Below are positions 27,070 to 35,946 of a DNA stretch of 64,000 bases, piece after piece (within the stretch, counting starts at the first letter, position 1; the number at the start of each line of letters is the position of its first letter). The position numbers and the translations under genes were made by a program. The notes under the pieces are model-generated. The model was not told the DNA's origin. It did no database searches and was given only the letters and a program-made list of their open reading frames with translations. Origin of the DNA: Mycobacterium sp. DL (GTDB lineage: Bacteria; Actinomycetota; Actinomycetes; Mycobacteriales; Mycobacteriaceae); assembly GCF_039729195.1 (NCBI RefSeq), contig NZ_CP155796.1, forward strand, positions 62,001 to 126,000, written 5' to 3'.

Positions 27070-28676
27070 TGCGACTCCTTCTTCGAATCGTCGGGGCCGC
27101 CTCTGCGCCGGACCCGATTGCCGATGACGGCCTCAGTCCACGGCCGCTCCTCGGTGTAGAGCTCCTCGTCCTGCGACAGCTGCGGGTTGCGCTTCTTCTC
27201 GCCGGTTCCGCCGCCTTGGCCGGCGCCCATCATCGGCGCCATGCCGCCCATCCCGCCGCCGGCCATGCCACCTCCGGCCACCCCACCCGCGGCAGCCGCC
27301 GGCACAACAGGGGCGACCACCGGCGTCGGCGCGACCGTCTCTGCACCGACCGCGGGTTGCATTGCTGCTCCGGGTATTCCGCCGCCCCCTCCCGCGCCAC
27401 CGCCGGACGCACCGCCGCCACCCGCAGCGGCCGGTCTCAGGCTTGGGTCGGTGGGAAGCTTCGGATCGCTCTTGGGGCCGCCCGGGATGCCGCCGCCAGG
27501 CGGGCTACCACCCGGGGAACCGCCGCCCGGTGACCCGCCCGGCTGGCCGCCTCCCGGCGATCCGCCACCCTGCTGCCCGCCCTGCTGGGCGGCCTGCTGG
27601 CCCGCCTGGGACGCCTGCTCCGCCGCGGACATCGGTGACAGGGGTGCGTCCTGCGGCATCGACTGGGGCGCCCCACCCGCGCCGCCGGTGGCACCGTTGG
27701 AGGCCTGCTGGCCACCTGACCCGCCACCTTGCTGCTCCGGTGTTCCCGCGGCCCTGCGCGGATCACCGTTGCTGCGCACCGGGATCGGCGGGGTGCCGGT
27801 GTTCTTCGGCGGCTCCGGGGGATTGACCTCGTCGGGCTGGGCCTCGCGAGCGTACTGGTGGCGAAGCTCCTCGGATTCCTTCTGCAGCTCTTCCATTTTC
27901 AGTTGGATCACTCGCGCGGCGCTGCCACCGTTGGCGATCGCGGCTGGCAGTTGCGCTTCGAGCTGGGCGTACTGCTGAGCCACTGGGGTGTGGTTGCCCA
28001 CCGCGTTGATGTGCGCCGCTGCCACCCGCTGCGCCTCGCTGGCCAACCGGGTCCACGCGCCTGACAGTTCCACCAGGAACGCTTGGTAGTCATTGAAACT
28101 GCGGTAGGCCGCGTCGGCGGCTTCGCCCTCCCAGTTGACGCTCGAGAGCTCGAAACCCTCGGCTGCCGTCGCGAGCGTTGCGCCGTTCTGGGCCCACGTC
28201 GTCGATGCGGCTTGAAGGGACGCGGCCTGGTCACCGTTGAGCAGCGCGCCCTGCGCGGCCATGACCTCCATGTAGTCCCCGGATGCCATGCCGCGCTGGA
28301 TGGGCAGCGGCTGCGGCGCAGTTGGGGCCGGCACCGTATTCGCACCCGGTGTCACCGGGGCCGGCGGCGCCGGAGCAGCGCCCGGAATGGTGTTGTTGAT
28401 GTTCTCCATGGCGTTGTGATCGACGGTTTCGTAGGCGGAAGCGACCAAACGCAGCGTCTCTGCCAGGCGTTGCCCTTGCTTCTTGCCGTACTCCTGATGT
28501 TCTGCAAGCGTTTTGGCGTTGGCGTTGAGATTGTCGACCGCCGTCTGTGCGGTGGTCAGTGCGTCTGCGGGAACGGCGGGCACCTGTACCGGGTTGGTGC
28601 CCCACGAGATCGCTTCGATCTGAGCGGCTTTGGCGCGCAGATCCTCTGGTTCGACCCGAACCTCGTCCCCCGACAT
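27066..28676 (-). CDS. espB: ESX-1 secreted substrate EspB
   Basis: A 536-residue protein (M. tuberculosis 460). The N-terminal ~280 residues form the PE-PPE-like fold: helix 1-2 hairpin with W-G-T near residue 26, the export signal Y-E-T-V-D near 82, a Pro-rich loop (about 95-130), and W-E-G-E near residue 178. The C-terminal half is very Gly/Pro/Gln-rich and includes an acidic end with E-E-L-Y-T-E-E-R-P-W-T-E-A-V-I-G. EspB is exported by ESX-1 and its C-terminal region is clipped by MycP1, encoded two genes upstream; it forms heptameric rings. The extra length is in the Gly/Pro-rich part. Confidence 0.95.
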   Translation of the reverse strand: MSGDEVRVEPEDLRAKAAQIEAISWGTNPVQVPAVPADALTTAQTAVDNLNANAKTLAEHQEYGKKQGQRLAETLRLVASAYETVDHNAMENINNTIPGAAPAPPAPVTPGANTVPAPTAPQPLPIQRGMASGDYMEVMAAQGALLNGDQAASLQAASTTWAQNGATLATAAEGFELSSVNWEGEAADAAYRSFNDYQAFLVELSGAWTRLASEAQRVAAAHINAVGNHTPVAQQYAQLEAQLPAAIANGGSAARVIQLKMEELQKESEELRHQYAREAQPDEVNPPEPPKNTGTPPIPVRSNGDPRRAAGTPEQQGGGSGGQQASNGATGGAGGAPQSMPQDAPLSPMSAAEQASQAGQQAAQQGGQQGGGSPGGGQPGGSPGGGSPGGSPPGGGIPGGPKSDPKLPTDPSLRPAAAGGGGASGGGAGGGGGIPGAAMQPAVGAETVAPTPVVAPVVPAAAAGGVAGGGMAGGGMGGMAPMMGAGQGGGTGEKKRNPQLSQDEELYTEERPWTEAVIGNRVRRRGGPDDSKKESQ

Positions 28677-28698
28677 GTTGTCTCCTTCAGACGCTGAG

Positions 28699-30096
28699 CT
28701 AGCTCTCCAGAGCCATCTGGTAGCGGCTTTCCTCGCGTGGGTTGATCAGCCGAATGGGTAGCTGCTTGTGGCGCGGAGTCGCGATGTAGTTGTCGCGCAA
28801 CATCACTCGACCGACTCCGGGATGTGGGCCGAGATAGGTCGTCGAGTTCGGCCACGCGACCTTCGCGTCCTGCCCGATCCGGGCGTTGATGTAGCCGGCG
28901 AACTCGCGAAACTGTGGCCCCAGGGTGACGGCCGCACCCGCCGCCGCCGAGCGCACCACGAACTGCGTGAACAACCGGGCATCACCCAGGTTGATGCTGA
29001 CATCGACGTCGTCGAACGGCATGTACACCGGGTACCGGTCGGCCGTCTCCCCCACGAGAACCCCGGCCGAGCCGATCGGGAGTTCGTAGTGGCGGTCGGT
29101 CACCGGGCTCTCACCTAGCAGCGCCGCACGTTGCCCGCCGTAGAGGCACGAAAAGCCACGCGGTGTTGTGGGATTGGCCAGTGTGGTGAGCAGAACCGTC
29201 GTCGTGGGCGCCGACCCGGGAACGATTCGGATCCGCGTTAGGGTGTGATCTGCACGTGCCGACCACCACACGTCGGGTCCACCCGGCGCGTGGTACGCGG
29301 TGGTGAATGTGCTGCGTCCCTTGATCATCGACCAGGTCTCACGCTCGAAGCTGATCTCGGTGGCACGGTCGTAGTCGTCGAAGCTGCGGGCGGGCCGTGC
29401 GTCGATGCCGCTGCTGGACAGGCGGTCTGCGATCCGCGTCGTAGATGCGACCAGGTACTGCGCCAGCCCCGAAACCCCTGCGTTGCGGCGCAACGCCGAC
29501 TTGCGTGTCCGTTCCGGATCGGCCCGCAGCAGGATCCACGTCCGCCGATTCGCCGGAGCCGGGTAGGGGCCGACCACCTGCTCGTAGAGTGCGACGAGCG
29601 CCGCGGGTGCGGTCTTGCCGACGCGGTAGCCCGCCGACACCACGTCGGCCTCCAGATCGGGACAATAGGCAGACAGCAGGTCCTCGACCAGGCGGCTGTC
29701 GACGACGTCGTCGGTGAAGGCTTCGCCGTTGACGATGACGGTCGGGGTGAACGGTCGCGGGACCAGTTCGATTGCCGTCACCACGTGCTCGCCCTGCCAG
29801 CGCAGCGCCACGTGGTCACCGGGCATCACCGTCGCGCCGACCGCTGGCTCGGACGGCGCCGGAGGTGGCTGACGATGCCGGCGCCGCCACGCGAACAGCG
29901 CGGCCACCCAGCCTGTGAGCCGTCGACCCCGGAACGTCAGCACCGCGGCCAGCCCGATCAGCACGCCCAGTGTGATTCCCAGCCACAGCAGGTCGAGTTG
30001 ATCGAACACGAGCACGCAGGCCGGGATCAGCACCGCGGCCCACAGAGCGTGGCCCGTGGTGAAACGCAGCCCGAACACGGAGAGGATCTTGTTCAT
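28699..30096 (-). CDS. eccE1: ESX-1 membrane component EccE1
   Basis: A 465-residue subunit at the periphery of the ESX-1 membrane complex. Two transmembrane helices sit near residues 13-32 and 36-55, followed by a large cytosolic/periplasmic alpha-beta domain. Conserved EccE features include P-R-P-F-T-P (about residue 113) and a C-terminal I-R-L-I-N-P-R-E-E-S-R-Y. The ATG overlaps the mycP1 stop (4 nt), and espB follows after 22 nt. Confidence 0.93.
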   Translation of the reverse strand: MNKILSVFGLRFTTGHALWAAVLIPACVLVFDQLDLLWLGITLGVLIGLAAVLTFRGRRLTGWVAALFAWRRRHRQPPPAPSEPAVGATVMPGDHVALRWQGEHVVTAIELVPRPFTPTVIVNGEAFTDDVVDSRLVEDLLSAYCPDLEADVVSAGYRVGKTAPAALVALYEQVVGPYPAPANRRTWILLRADPERTRKSALRRNAGVSGLAQYLVASTTRIADRLSSSGIDARPARSFDDYDRATEISFERETWSMIKGRSTFTTAYHAPGGPDVWWSARADHTLTRIRIVPGSAPTTTVLLTTLANPTTPRGFSCLYGGQRAALLGESPVTDRHYELPIGSAGVLVGETADRYPVYMPFDDVDVSINLGDARLFTQFVVRSAAAGAAVTLGPQFREFAGYINARIGQDAKVAWPNSTTYLGPHPGVGRVMLRDNYIATPRHKQLPIRLINPREESRYQMALES

Positions 30097-31439
30097 CGCC
30101 GTCTCAGAGCCCGTCTGGCCAGCGCACCGATGCCCAGCAGGGCTGCGACGCTGACACCGACGACGACGACCGCGGTGATCGGGGTGCGGTCCGGCGGCGG
30201 GATGTACACCGGCGCGGAGATCTCCTTCACCTCGTACGGGATGTTCTCAGGCCCAGGCGGAACATCCCATGTCAGCGCAGCGACCGGATCGATGACGCCG
30301 GCGCCGACGACGTTGTCCACGCCGCCGCCCGGATGCCGCGCGGTGGCGGTGATCCGGTTCATCAACTGCGCTGGTGTCAGCTCCGGGAAACGCTGTTTGA
30401 GCAGCGCGGCGAGACCCGACACGTAGGCCGCGGAAAACGAGGTGCCGCTGATCGGGATCGGGCCGTCCTCGCCCTGCAGCGCGTTGACCGGGTTGCCGTC
30501 GTAGCCGAGCGCCACCAGGTTCTCGCCTGGAGCGGCCGCCCCGACCCAGGGGCCCTGCAGGGAGAACCCGCTGGGCTGGCCGTTGGGCGCGATGCTGCCG
30601 ACGGTGAGCACCAGCGGCGAGTACCAGGCCGGCGAGACGATGTTCTGCACCTGCTGCCAGCCGCGCGGATCGGCGGGTATCGCGGCGTCCGGCGGCGGAT
30701 TCTGGGTGCAGTCGCCGCCGGAGTTGCCGGCGGCGACGACGATGACCGCGCCTTTGACGTTGACGGCGTAGTTGATCGCGGCCCCGACAACGTTCTCATT
30801 GATCGGTCGGGTGACCTTGTAGCAGGCGGCCTCGCTGATGTTGATGACCTGGGCGCCGATGTTGGCCGCGTGCACGATCGCGCGGGCCAGGCTGCGCAGT
30901 GAGCCCGCGGTCTGGGTGGCGTTGGGATCATTCGGATCGTTGCGCGCACCCACCGGTTGGAAGCTGTCGGACGTCTGGCGCAGCGACAGGATCCGGGCAT
31001 CCGGGGCGACCCCGATGAAGGCGTCGGTCGGGGCAGGTCGGCCTGCGATGACGGCCGCGGTCAGGGTGCCGTGCGCGTCGCAGTCCGACATCCCGTTACC
31101 GGCCTGGTCGACGAAGTCACCGCCGGGTTCGGCGGGGACCCGCGGGGACCCGTTCACCCCTGTGTCGATGACGGCGACCGTGACCCCGGCACCGGTGGCA
31201 AACTTCTGCGCGTCGGCCAGCCGGAGGTAGTCGTTGGCCCACGGCCGGTCGGCGAAGTTCGAGTTCGGGAACACCGTCGGCGCAGCGCAAATGCGGCGCT
31301 GCTCCATGGGCTGGTCCGGCCCGGTTTCATCCGGCGGGACGGCGGCAGGATCGATGACCGGGGGTTCGATCGCCGCAACCGGTGGAGCAGTCAGGAGCAC
31401 CAGGATCAGCGCTGAGATCAGCGCACCAAGACGGCGCAC
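30093..31439 (-). CDS. mycP1: Type VII secretion-associated serine protease mycosin MycP1
   Basis: A 448-residue subtilisin-like membrane-anchored protease. It has an N-terminal signal peptide (RRLGALISALILVLLTAPPVAA), then the catalytic triad in order: Asp near residue 92 (VIDTGVNG), His near 122 (DAHGTL) and Ser near 331 (GTSFSAAY). One C-terminal transmembrane helix (about residues 420-440) ends in Arg-rich cytosolic residues. MycP1 stabilises the ESX-1 complex and cleaves EspB, encoded in the same operon. The leading ATG at 31439 begins the reverse-strand ESX-1 operon; its promoter is expected just right of 31440. Confidence 0.96.
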   Translation of the reverse strand: MRRLGALISALILVLLTAPPVAAIEPPVIDPAAVPPDETGPDQPMEQRRICAAPTVFPNSNFADRPWANDYLRLADAQKFATGAGVTVAVIDTGVNGSPRVPAEPGGDFVDQAGNGMSDCDAHGTLTAAVIAGRPAPTDAFIGVAPDARILSLRQTSDSFQPVGARNDPNDPNATQTAGSLRSLARAIVHAANIGAQVINISEAACYKVTRPINENVVGAAINYAVNVKGAVIVVAAGNSGGDCTQNPPPDAAIPADPRGWQQVQNIVSPAWYSPLVLTVGSIAPNGQPSGFSLQGPWVGAAAPGENLVALGYDGNPVNALQGEDGPIPISGTSFSAAYVSGLAALLKQRFPELTPAQLMNRITATARHPGGGVDNVVGAGVIDPVAALTWDVPPGPENIPYEVKEISAPVYIPPPDRTPITAVVVVGVSVAALLGIGALARRALRRR

Positions 31440-31615
31440 GCGTCGTCACCCCCCGATAGCCCCGACCGGCGCTCAGTGTGCCGGTACGCCCACAGCAAAC
31501 TCGGCGCCACCCTGCGGGTGGCACAAAAAGTCACGCCGAGCGTACTCACCGATTGCACTCCGCAATCCTAAGGGGGCTCGAAGTGGGGTCGTTCCGCTAT
31601 TTTCAGCCCCCCACA

Positions 31616-31678
31616 CGCCGAAACTGCATCCAGCGCTGCCCTCAGGCGATTTGTTGCGCGCGGAATGCAGTTTCGGCG
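31616..31678. repeat. Palindromic repeat, copy 1
   Basis: A 63-nt element bounded by CGCCGAAACTGCAT (31616-31629) and its perfect reverse complement ATGCAGTTTCGGCG (31665-31678), with a GC-rich interior containing TTGCGCGCGGAA. A second copy lies at 32584-32646. Together they bracket the membrane-protein gene at 31715-32509. Confidence 0.85.
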
Positions 31679-31714
31679 GAGAGGCGGGGCGGGCGAGGTG
31701 TCGAAGAGTGACAA

Positions 31715-32509
31715 CTAGGGGACCGGTGAGCAGTGCCAATCGTCGTCCAATCTGCAGCGCTTCTTCTCGTACAGATTCGGATCCAGAAGGACCACCGTGA
31801 ACGGCTCCCCGCCGATGTGCGGGGCGATGTACTCGGCCAGCTGCCGCATGTACTCCAGGCTCGCGCTGTCATCCCACACACCGTCGGCGCCGACGAACGA
31901 CAGCACGCGACCACTCCCTTGCCCCGCGATCGACACTTCCGCAGGTGCCAAGTCGTCGAAGTACCGGGCGTTGAACAGCGCCTCGCCGAGGTTCTGGGCG
32001 TCATCGCGGGTTGCGCCGTCCGAGTAGAAGACCAGCTGACCGTGGCCGAAGTCGACCGATTCCTGGTATTCGAGAACCGATCTGGGGTTGAGGGCCGTGC
32101 TGAGGAACCCGAGGGTCAAGGCGCCGACGAGCACTGTCGTGACACCTAGGCCGATGAGGGCGTCGATCCCGGGGGAGACCCGGGTGCCGCCCGCGGCGCG
32201 GTGCGCATCAAGGCGGCGGCCTTGCAGCCACCGTGCGGCGAAGTACCCCAAAACAATCAGCGGCACGAGGAAAACAAGGGCGGGAACACCGATCGGGACG
32301 ATCCAACTCAGCCCGCCGAGCAGCGCCGTTGTGAGCAATCCTCCGGCCACGGCCGCCGCAGCGAGGCCCTTCTGGCTCCACTTCCAGTAGTTGAGCGCAA
32401 GCACGATGCCGCCGGCGATCGGTGTGCCGCAGATGGTCGCCCAGGCCACGCCGGTCGGCGAGTGAACGCGCTGCGGCGGCGGTACCGGGAGGGCTGGCTG
32501 AGCGTCCAT
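31715..32509 (-). CDS. Multi-pass membrane protein of unknown function
   Basis: A 264-residue protein with a Pro-rich start, about four transmembrane helices in residues 20-150, and an extracytoplasmic C-terminal domain (about 155-264) with two Cys (EKKRCRLDDDWHCSPVP) that may form a disulfide at the very end. I do not recognise the family. It is monocistronic, with mycP1 to its left and ptsH to its right on the same strand, and is flanked by the two palindromic repeats. Start ATG 32509 gives a plausible N-terminus (MDAQPALPVPPPQR). Confidence 0.7.
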   Translation of the reverse strand: MDAQPALPVPPPQRVHSPTGVAWATICGTPIAGGIVLALNYWKWSQKGLAAAAVAGGLLTTALLGGLSWIVPIGVPALVFLVPLIVLGYFAARWLQGRRLDAHRAAGGTRVSPGIDALIGLGVTTVLVGALTLGFLSTALNPRSVLEYQESVDFGHGQLVFYSDGATRDDAQNLGEALFNARYFDDLAPAEVSIAGQGSGRVLSFVGADGVWDDSASLEYMRQLAEYIAPHIGGEPFTVVLLDPNLYEKKRCRLDDDWHCSPVP

Positions 32510-32583
32510 CCGAGCTCCGGTGATGCGTAGAAGCCGCGCTTTTGTGCAGCGTCCTCAGTGTCCCGCTTTACGGGGTCTCACAA

Positions 32584-32646
32584 CGCCGAAACTGCATCCC
32601 GCGCGGTCCGGAGTCGATTTCTTGCGCGCGGAATACAGTTTCGGCG
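32584..32646. repeat. Palindromic repeat, copy 2
   Basis: Second copy of the 63-nt element: left arm CGCCGAAACTGCAT (32584-32597, identical to copy 1), right arm ATACAGTTTCGGCG (32633-32646, one mismatch in the stem). It lies 10 nt after the ptsH stop (minus strand) and could serve as a bidirectional terminator there. Confidence 0.85.
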
Positions 32647-32655
32647 AAAAGGGAC

Positions 32656-32913
32656 TTAGGCGTCGAGGTCCTGCTCGACCAGGCCGGCGATGGTGTTGAG
32701 CGCGCCCTCGTCTTCGGATTCGACGGTGACCTGCGCGCCGTTCCCGGCTCCGAGGGTCATGATCATCAGCGCTGAGCCGGCGTCCACGGGCTCACCGCCG
32801 TCGACCGAGAGCGTGACAGGTACACCGGCGTTGACGGCGGCCTCGGCGATGATGGCCGCGGGTCGGGCGTGCAGTCCGATGGACGAGCCGACGGTGACGG
32901 TCTTGCTGGGCAT
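32656..32913 (-). CDS. ptsH: Phosphocarrier protein HPr
   Basis: An 85-residue HPr of the phosphoenolpyruvate:sugar phosphotransferase system. It accepts phosphate from enzyme I on His15 (G-L-H-A-R-P) and passes it to the EIIA domain of FruA. Length and fold pattern match the family. The regulatory-serine region reads S-A-L-M-I-M, unlike the S-I-M-G-V-M of Firmicutes, so HPr-kinase control is not expected. An AAGGAG site precedes the ATG. It follows fruA by 34 nt in one operon. Confidence 0.95.
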   Translation of the reverse strand: MPSKTVTVGSSIGLHARPAAIIAEAAVNAGVPVTLSVDGGEPVDAGSALMIMTLGAGNGAQVTVESEDEGALNTIAGLVEQDLDA

Positions 32914-32947
32914 GGATTCTCCTTATTTTGTGGGTGAGGTGAAGAGA

Positions 32948-34945
32948 TCAGGCGGCGACGAGTTCGGATTCGGACTTGGCGCCGGGCTTGATGAACTGCT
33001 TGGCGGCGACGACCGCGAACGCAGCGACGACGGTGCCCGCCACGAGAGCGATCATGAACCACAGCAGGTTGCCGATTGCGAAGAACACGAAGATGCCGCC
33101 GTGGGGGGCCCGCAGCGTCACGCCGAATCCCTGGCACAGCGCGCCGGTGACCGCCCCGCCCAACATCATCGACGGGATGACCCGCAGCGGGTCGGCTGCC
33201 GCGAACGGGATCGCGCCTTCGGAGATGAACGACGCGCCCAGCAGCCACGCCGCGCGGCCGTTCTCTCTCTCGGGCTCGCTGAACAGTCCCGGGCGGATGG
33301 TGGTGGCCAGTGCCATCGCCAGCGGCGGAACCATGCCTGCGGCCATCACGGTCGCCATGATCTCGAAGGACGCGGTGGTGGCTGCCGCCAAGCCGGCGGT
33401 GGCGAAGGCGTAGGCCGCCTTGTTGACCGGGCCGCCCAGATCGAAGCACATCATCAGGCCGAGGATGACGCCGAGCAGGATCGCGGAGGTGCCCGTCATC
33501 CCGTTGAGCCAGTTGGTCAGGCCGGTGTTGATCAACGCCAGCGGACGGCCGATCAGGAAGAACATGATGAGGCCGACGACCAGGGACGCGCCCAACGGGA
33601 TGATGACCACCGGCATCAGGCCGCGGAGCCATTGCGGGACTTTGATATTGCTGATCCACAAGGCGGTGAAACCGGCGATCACACCGCCGGCGATGCCGCC
33701 GATGAAGCCGCCGCCGACGAAGACCGCGAGTGCACCCGCGGTGAAGCCCGGTGCGATACCGGGACGGTCGGCGATCGCGAACGAGATGTAGCCGGCCAGC
33801 GCGGGCACCAGGAAGCCGAAGGCCAACCCTCCCAGGGTGAACAGGATGGCGCCCAGGTACTGGGTCAGACCGCCCTCGGGCAGGTTGGTCAGCGAGTTGT
33901 TCAGCGCGATGTCATTGCCGGTCTCGGTGATCTCGTAGCCGCCGAACAGGAAGCCCAGCGCGATCAGCAGACCGCCCGCCGCGACGAACGGGATCATGTA
34001 GCTCACGCCGGTCAGCAGGATCTGCCGCGTCCGGGTGCCCCAGCCGACGTTGCCCGACGGCGCGTCCGAGGCAGCCGCACCCGAGCCCTCGACCCTGGCC
34101 GCGTTCGGATTGTCCGACGCTGCAACGGCTTCGGCGATCATCTTGGCCGGCTCGTTGATGGCGCGCTTGACGCCGGAGGCGACGACGGGCTTACCGGCGA
34201 ACCGGCCCTTGTCCTTGACCCCGACGTCGGTGGCGAAGATGACGGCGTCGGCGTTGGCGATAGTCTCGACCGGCAGCGGAGTGCTGCCCGAGGATCCTTG
34301 CGTCTCGACGACGAAGGTGACGCCTGCCTCCTTGGCCGCGGCGGCCAGCGCGTCGGCGGCCATGTAGGTGTGGGCGATGCCGGTCGGGCAGGCGGTGATC
34401 GCCACGATCGACTTGGCGCGCTTCTCCGCGACGGGCGCGGCCGCGGGTGCTGCCGCGGCGGGTGCGGCGGCCGGGGCGGGGTTGACCACCCCTTCGACGA
34501 GTTCGACCACCTCGGCGTCGCTGGAGGCGGCGCGCAGCGATGCGACGAAGTCCTTGCGTACCAATGCTCTTGCCAGACTGGACAGCAGCTTCATGTGCTC
34601 CTGGCCGCCGGAGTCCGGTGCGGCGATCAGGAACGCCAGGTCGGCCGGGCCGTCGGGGGCGCCGAAGTCCACCGGCGGACGCAACCGCGCGAACCCGATG
34701 GTCGGGGTGTCGACATACGGCGAGCGGCAGTGCGGAATCGCGATCCCGCCGGGAAGGCCGGTCGCGGACTGTGCCTCGCGCGCCATCGCGGCGCCGATCA
34801 GCCCGTCGGCGTCGTTGGTGCGGCCCGCGGCGGCGAAGCTGTTGGCCATCCGGGTGATCACGGCCTGTTTGTCACCCTCGACGTCGGTGTCGAGCAGCAC
34901 CAGATCGGTCGTGATGATCGGTGGTGAGGAAGTGGAGCTTGTCAT
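32948..34945 (-). CDS. fruA: PTS fructose-specific transporter EIIABC
   Basis: A 665-residue fusion in the order EIIA-EIIB-EIIC. EIIA (about 1-150) has the phosphorylated His near residue 71 in I-P-H-C-R-S-P-Y; an Ala/Pro linker follows; EIIB (about 175-275) has the phosphocysteine in T-A-C-P-T-G-I-A-H-T near 186; the rest is the membrane EIIC domain with 8-10 helices. It imports fructose as fructose 1-phosphate. Start ATG 34945 is 23 nt downstream of fruK; a longer open frame upstream overlaps fruK and is rejected. Confidence 0.95.
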   Translation of the reverse strand: MTSSTSSPPIITTDLVLLDTDVEGDKQAVITRMANSFAAAGRTNDADGLIGAAMAREAQSATGLPGGIAIPHCRSPYVDTPTIGFARLRPPVDFGAPDGPADLAFLIAAPDSGGQEHMKLLSSLARALVRKDFVASLRAASSDAEVVELVEGVVNPAPAAAPAAAAPAAAPVAEKRAKSIVAITACPTGIAHTYMAADALAAAAKEAGVTFVVETQGSSGSTPLPVETIANADAVIFATDVGVKDKGRFAGKPVVASGVKRAINEPAKMIAEAVAASDNPNAARVEGSGAAASDAPSGNVGWGTRTRQILLTGVSYMIPFVAAGGLLIALGFLFGGYEITETGNDIALNNSLTNLPEGGLTQYLGAILFTLGGLAFGFLVPALAGYISFAIADRPGIAPGFTAGALAVFVGGGFIGGIAGGVIAGFTALWISNIKVPQWLRGLMPVVIIPLGASLVVGLIMFFLIGRPLALINTGLTNWLNGMTGTSAILLGVILGLMMCFDLGGPVNKAAYAFATAGLAAATTASFEIMATVMAAGMVPPLAMALATTIRPGLFSEPERENGRAAWLLGASFISEGAIPFAAADPLRVIPSMMLGGAVTGALCQGFGVTLRAPHGGIFVFFAIGNLLWFMIALVAGTVVAAFAVVAAKQFIKPGAKSESELVAA

Positions 34946-34968
34946 GGCACTACTCTCGTCTTTCGTTG

Positions 34969-35946
34969 TCACTGGTTGGCGGGAATCGATGAGATCGGGG
35001 AAACCTGAACTGCATTGAGGTCGATCTCGGCGGGACTCGGCAGCGTGGTACCCGGTAGGGCGGCCGCGCCGCTGCCGTAGGCGACGGCCATCTGTAGCCG
35101 CTGCGGCGGGACGGCGCCCCCCACTTCGGCGCGGATGTATCCGGCCAGCGACGAGTCGCCGGCGCCCACGGTGCTGCGTGGGACGATCGGTGGCGGCGTG
35201 GCCATCCAGGCGCCGTTTGCATCGACGAGCACCGCGCCGGCGGCGCCGAGGGTGGCGAGCACCGCGCCGACACCCTTGTCGATCAGCTGTCGGGCCGCGG
35301 CCACAACGGGTTCCGGATCGCCCTGTGCCACAGCGGCTTCCAGCGCCTGCGGCGAGTAGCCCAGCACCCCGGCCAGCTCCTCGGCGTTCGGCTTGATCAG
35401 GTCGGGGGCGCCACGGTCCAGCGATGCGACCAACGCTTCCAGCGGCGCATCCGAGGTGTCGACGGCGACCTTGCATGGCTTCGCGGCGAGCAGCGCGACC
35501 ACGTCGCCGTACCAGCTGGTCGGTACCCCGGGCGGCAGTGAACCCGACATCACCACCCAGTCCGCGCCGTCGGCGGCGGCGAGCACGGCGTCGGTCAGCG
35601 CCTGCACCCCTGCGGCGTCCAGGGCCCCACCCGGCTCGTTGACCTTGGTCGTGGTGCCGTCGGGTTCGGTGATGGTCAGGTTGGTGCGTGCGGGTTCGGT
35701 GGTCGGCACCACCTGGTAGGACACTCCGGCCACCTGCAGCGCGCTGAGCAGCGGATCATTGGCGGCGGCAGGCAGCACCGCGACGGCCTCGATACCGGCG
35801 AGCGTCAGCACGCGGGCCACGTTGACGCCCTTGCCGCCGGCCTGGCTCGTGACCGACGTGACCCGGTGCACGGCGCCGCGGGTCAGCGGCGTCGGCAGTG
35901 CGACGGTCCGGTCGATGCTCGGGTTGGGGGTGACGGTGACGATCAC
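34969..35946 (-). CDS. fruK: 1-phosphofructokinase
   Basis: A 325-residue PfkB-family kinase that converts fructose 1-phosphate to fructose 1,6-bisphosphate. Visible: T-P-N-P-S-I-D-R-T near residue 6, the substrate-binding G-G-K-G-V-N-V-A near 38, and the catalytic G-A-G-D-S-S-L-A-G-Y near 258. The order ptsH-fruA-fruK-fruR is the standard actinobacterial fructose operon. Its ATG overlaps the fruR stop by 4 nt. Confidence 0.95.
   Translation of the reverse strand: MIVTVTPNPSIDRTVALPTPLTRGAVHRVTSVTSQAGGKGVNVARVLTLAGIEAVAVLPAAANDPLLSALQVAGVSYQVVPTTEPARTNLTITEPDGTTTKVNEPGGALDAAGVQALTDAVLAAADGADWVVMSGSLPPGVPTSWYGDVVALLAAKPCKVAVDTSDAPLEALVASLDRGAPDLIKPNAEELAGVLGYSPQALEAAVAQGDPEPVVAAARQLIDKGVGAVLATLGAAGAVLVDANGAWMATPPPIVPRSTVGAGDSSLAGYIRAEVGGAVPPQRLQMAVAYGSGAAALPGTTLPSPAEIDLNAVQVSPISSIPANQ

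Noticed and set aside
27187..27978. Gly/Pro-rich 263-codon forward frame that resembles a PE_PGRS-like protein
   Set aside because: It is the complement of the Gly/Pro-rich EspB C-terminal region; EspB is supported by motifs and gene order.
29245..30426. 393-codon forward open frame opposite eccE1/mycP1
   Set aside because: Antisense to two conserved genes; Arg/Gly/His-rich and featureless.
32690..34927. 745-codon forward open frame opposite ptsH/fruA
   Set aside because: Antisense to PTS genes with intact catalytic motifs; translation is Asp/Gly/Arg/Gln low-complexity.
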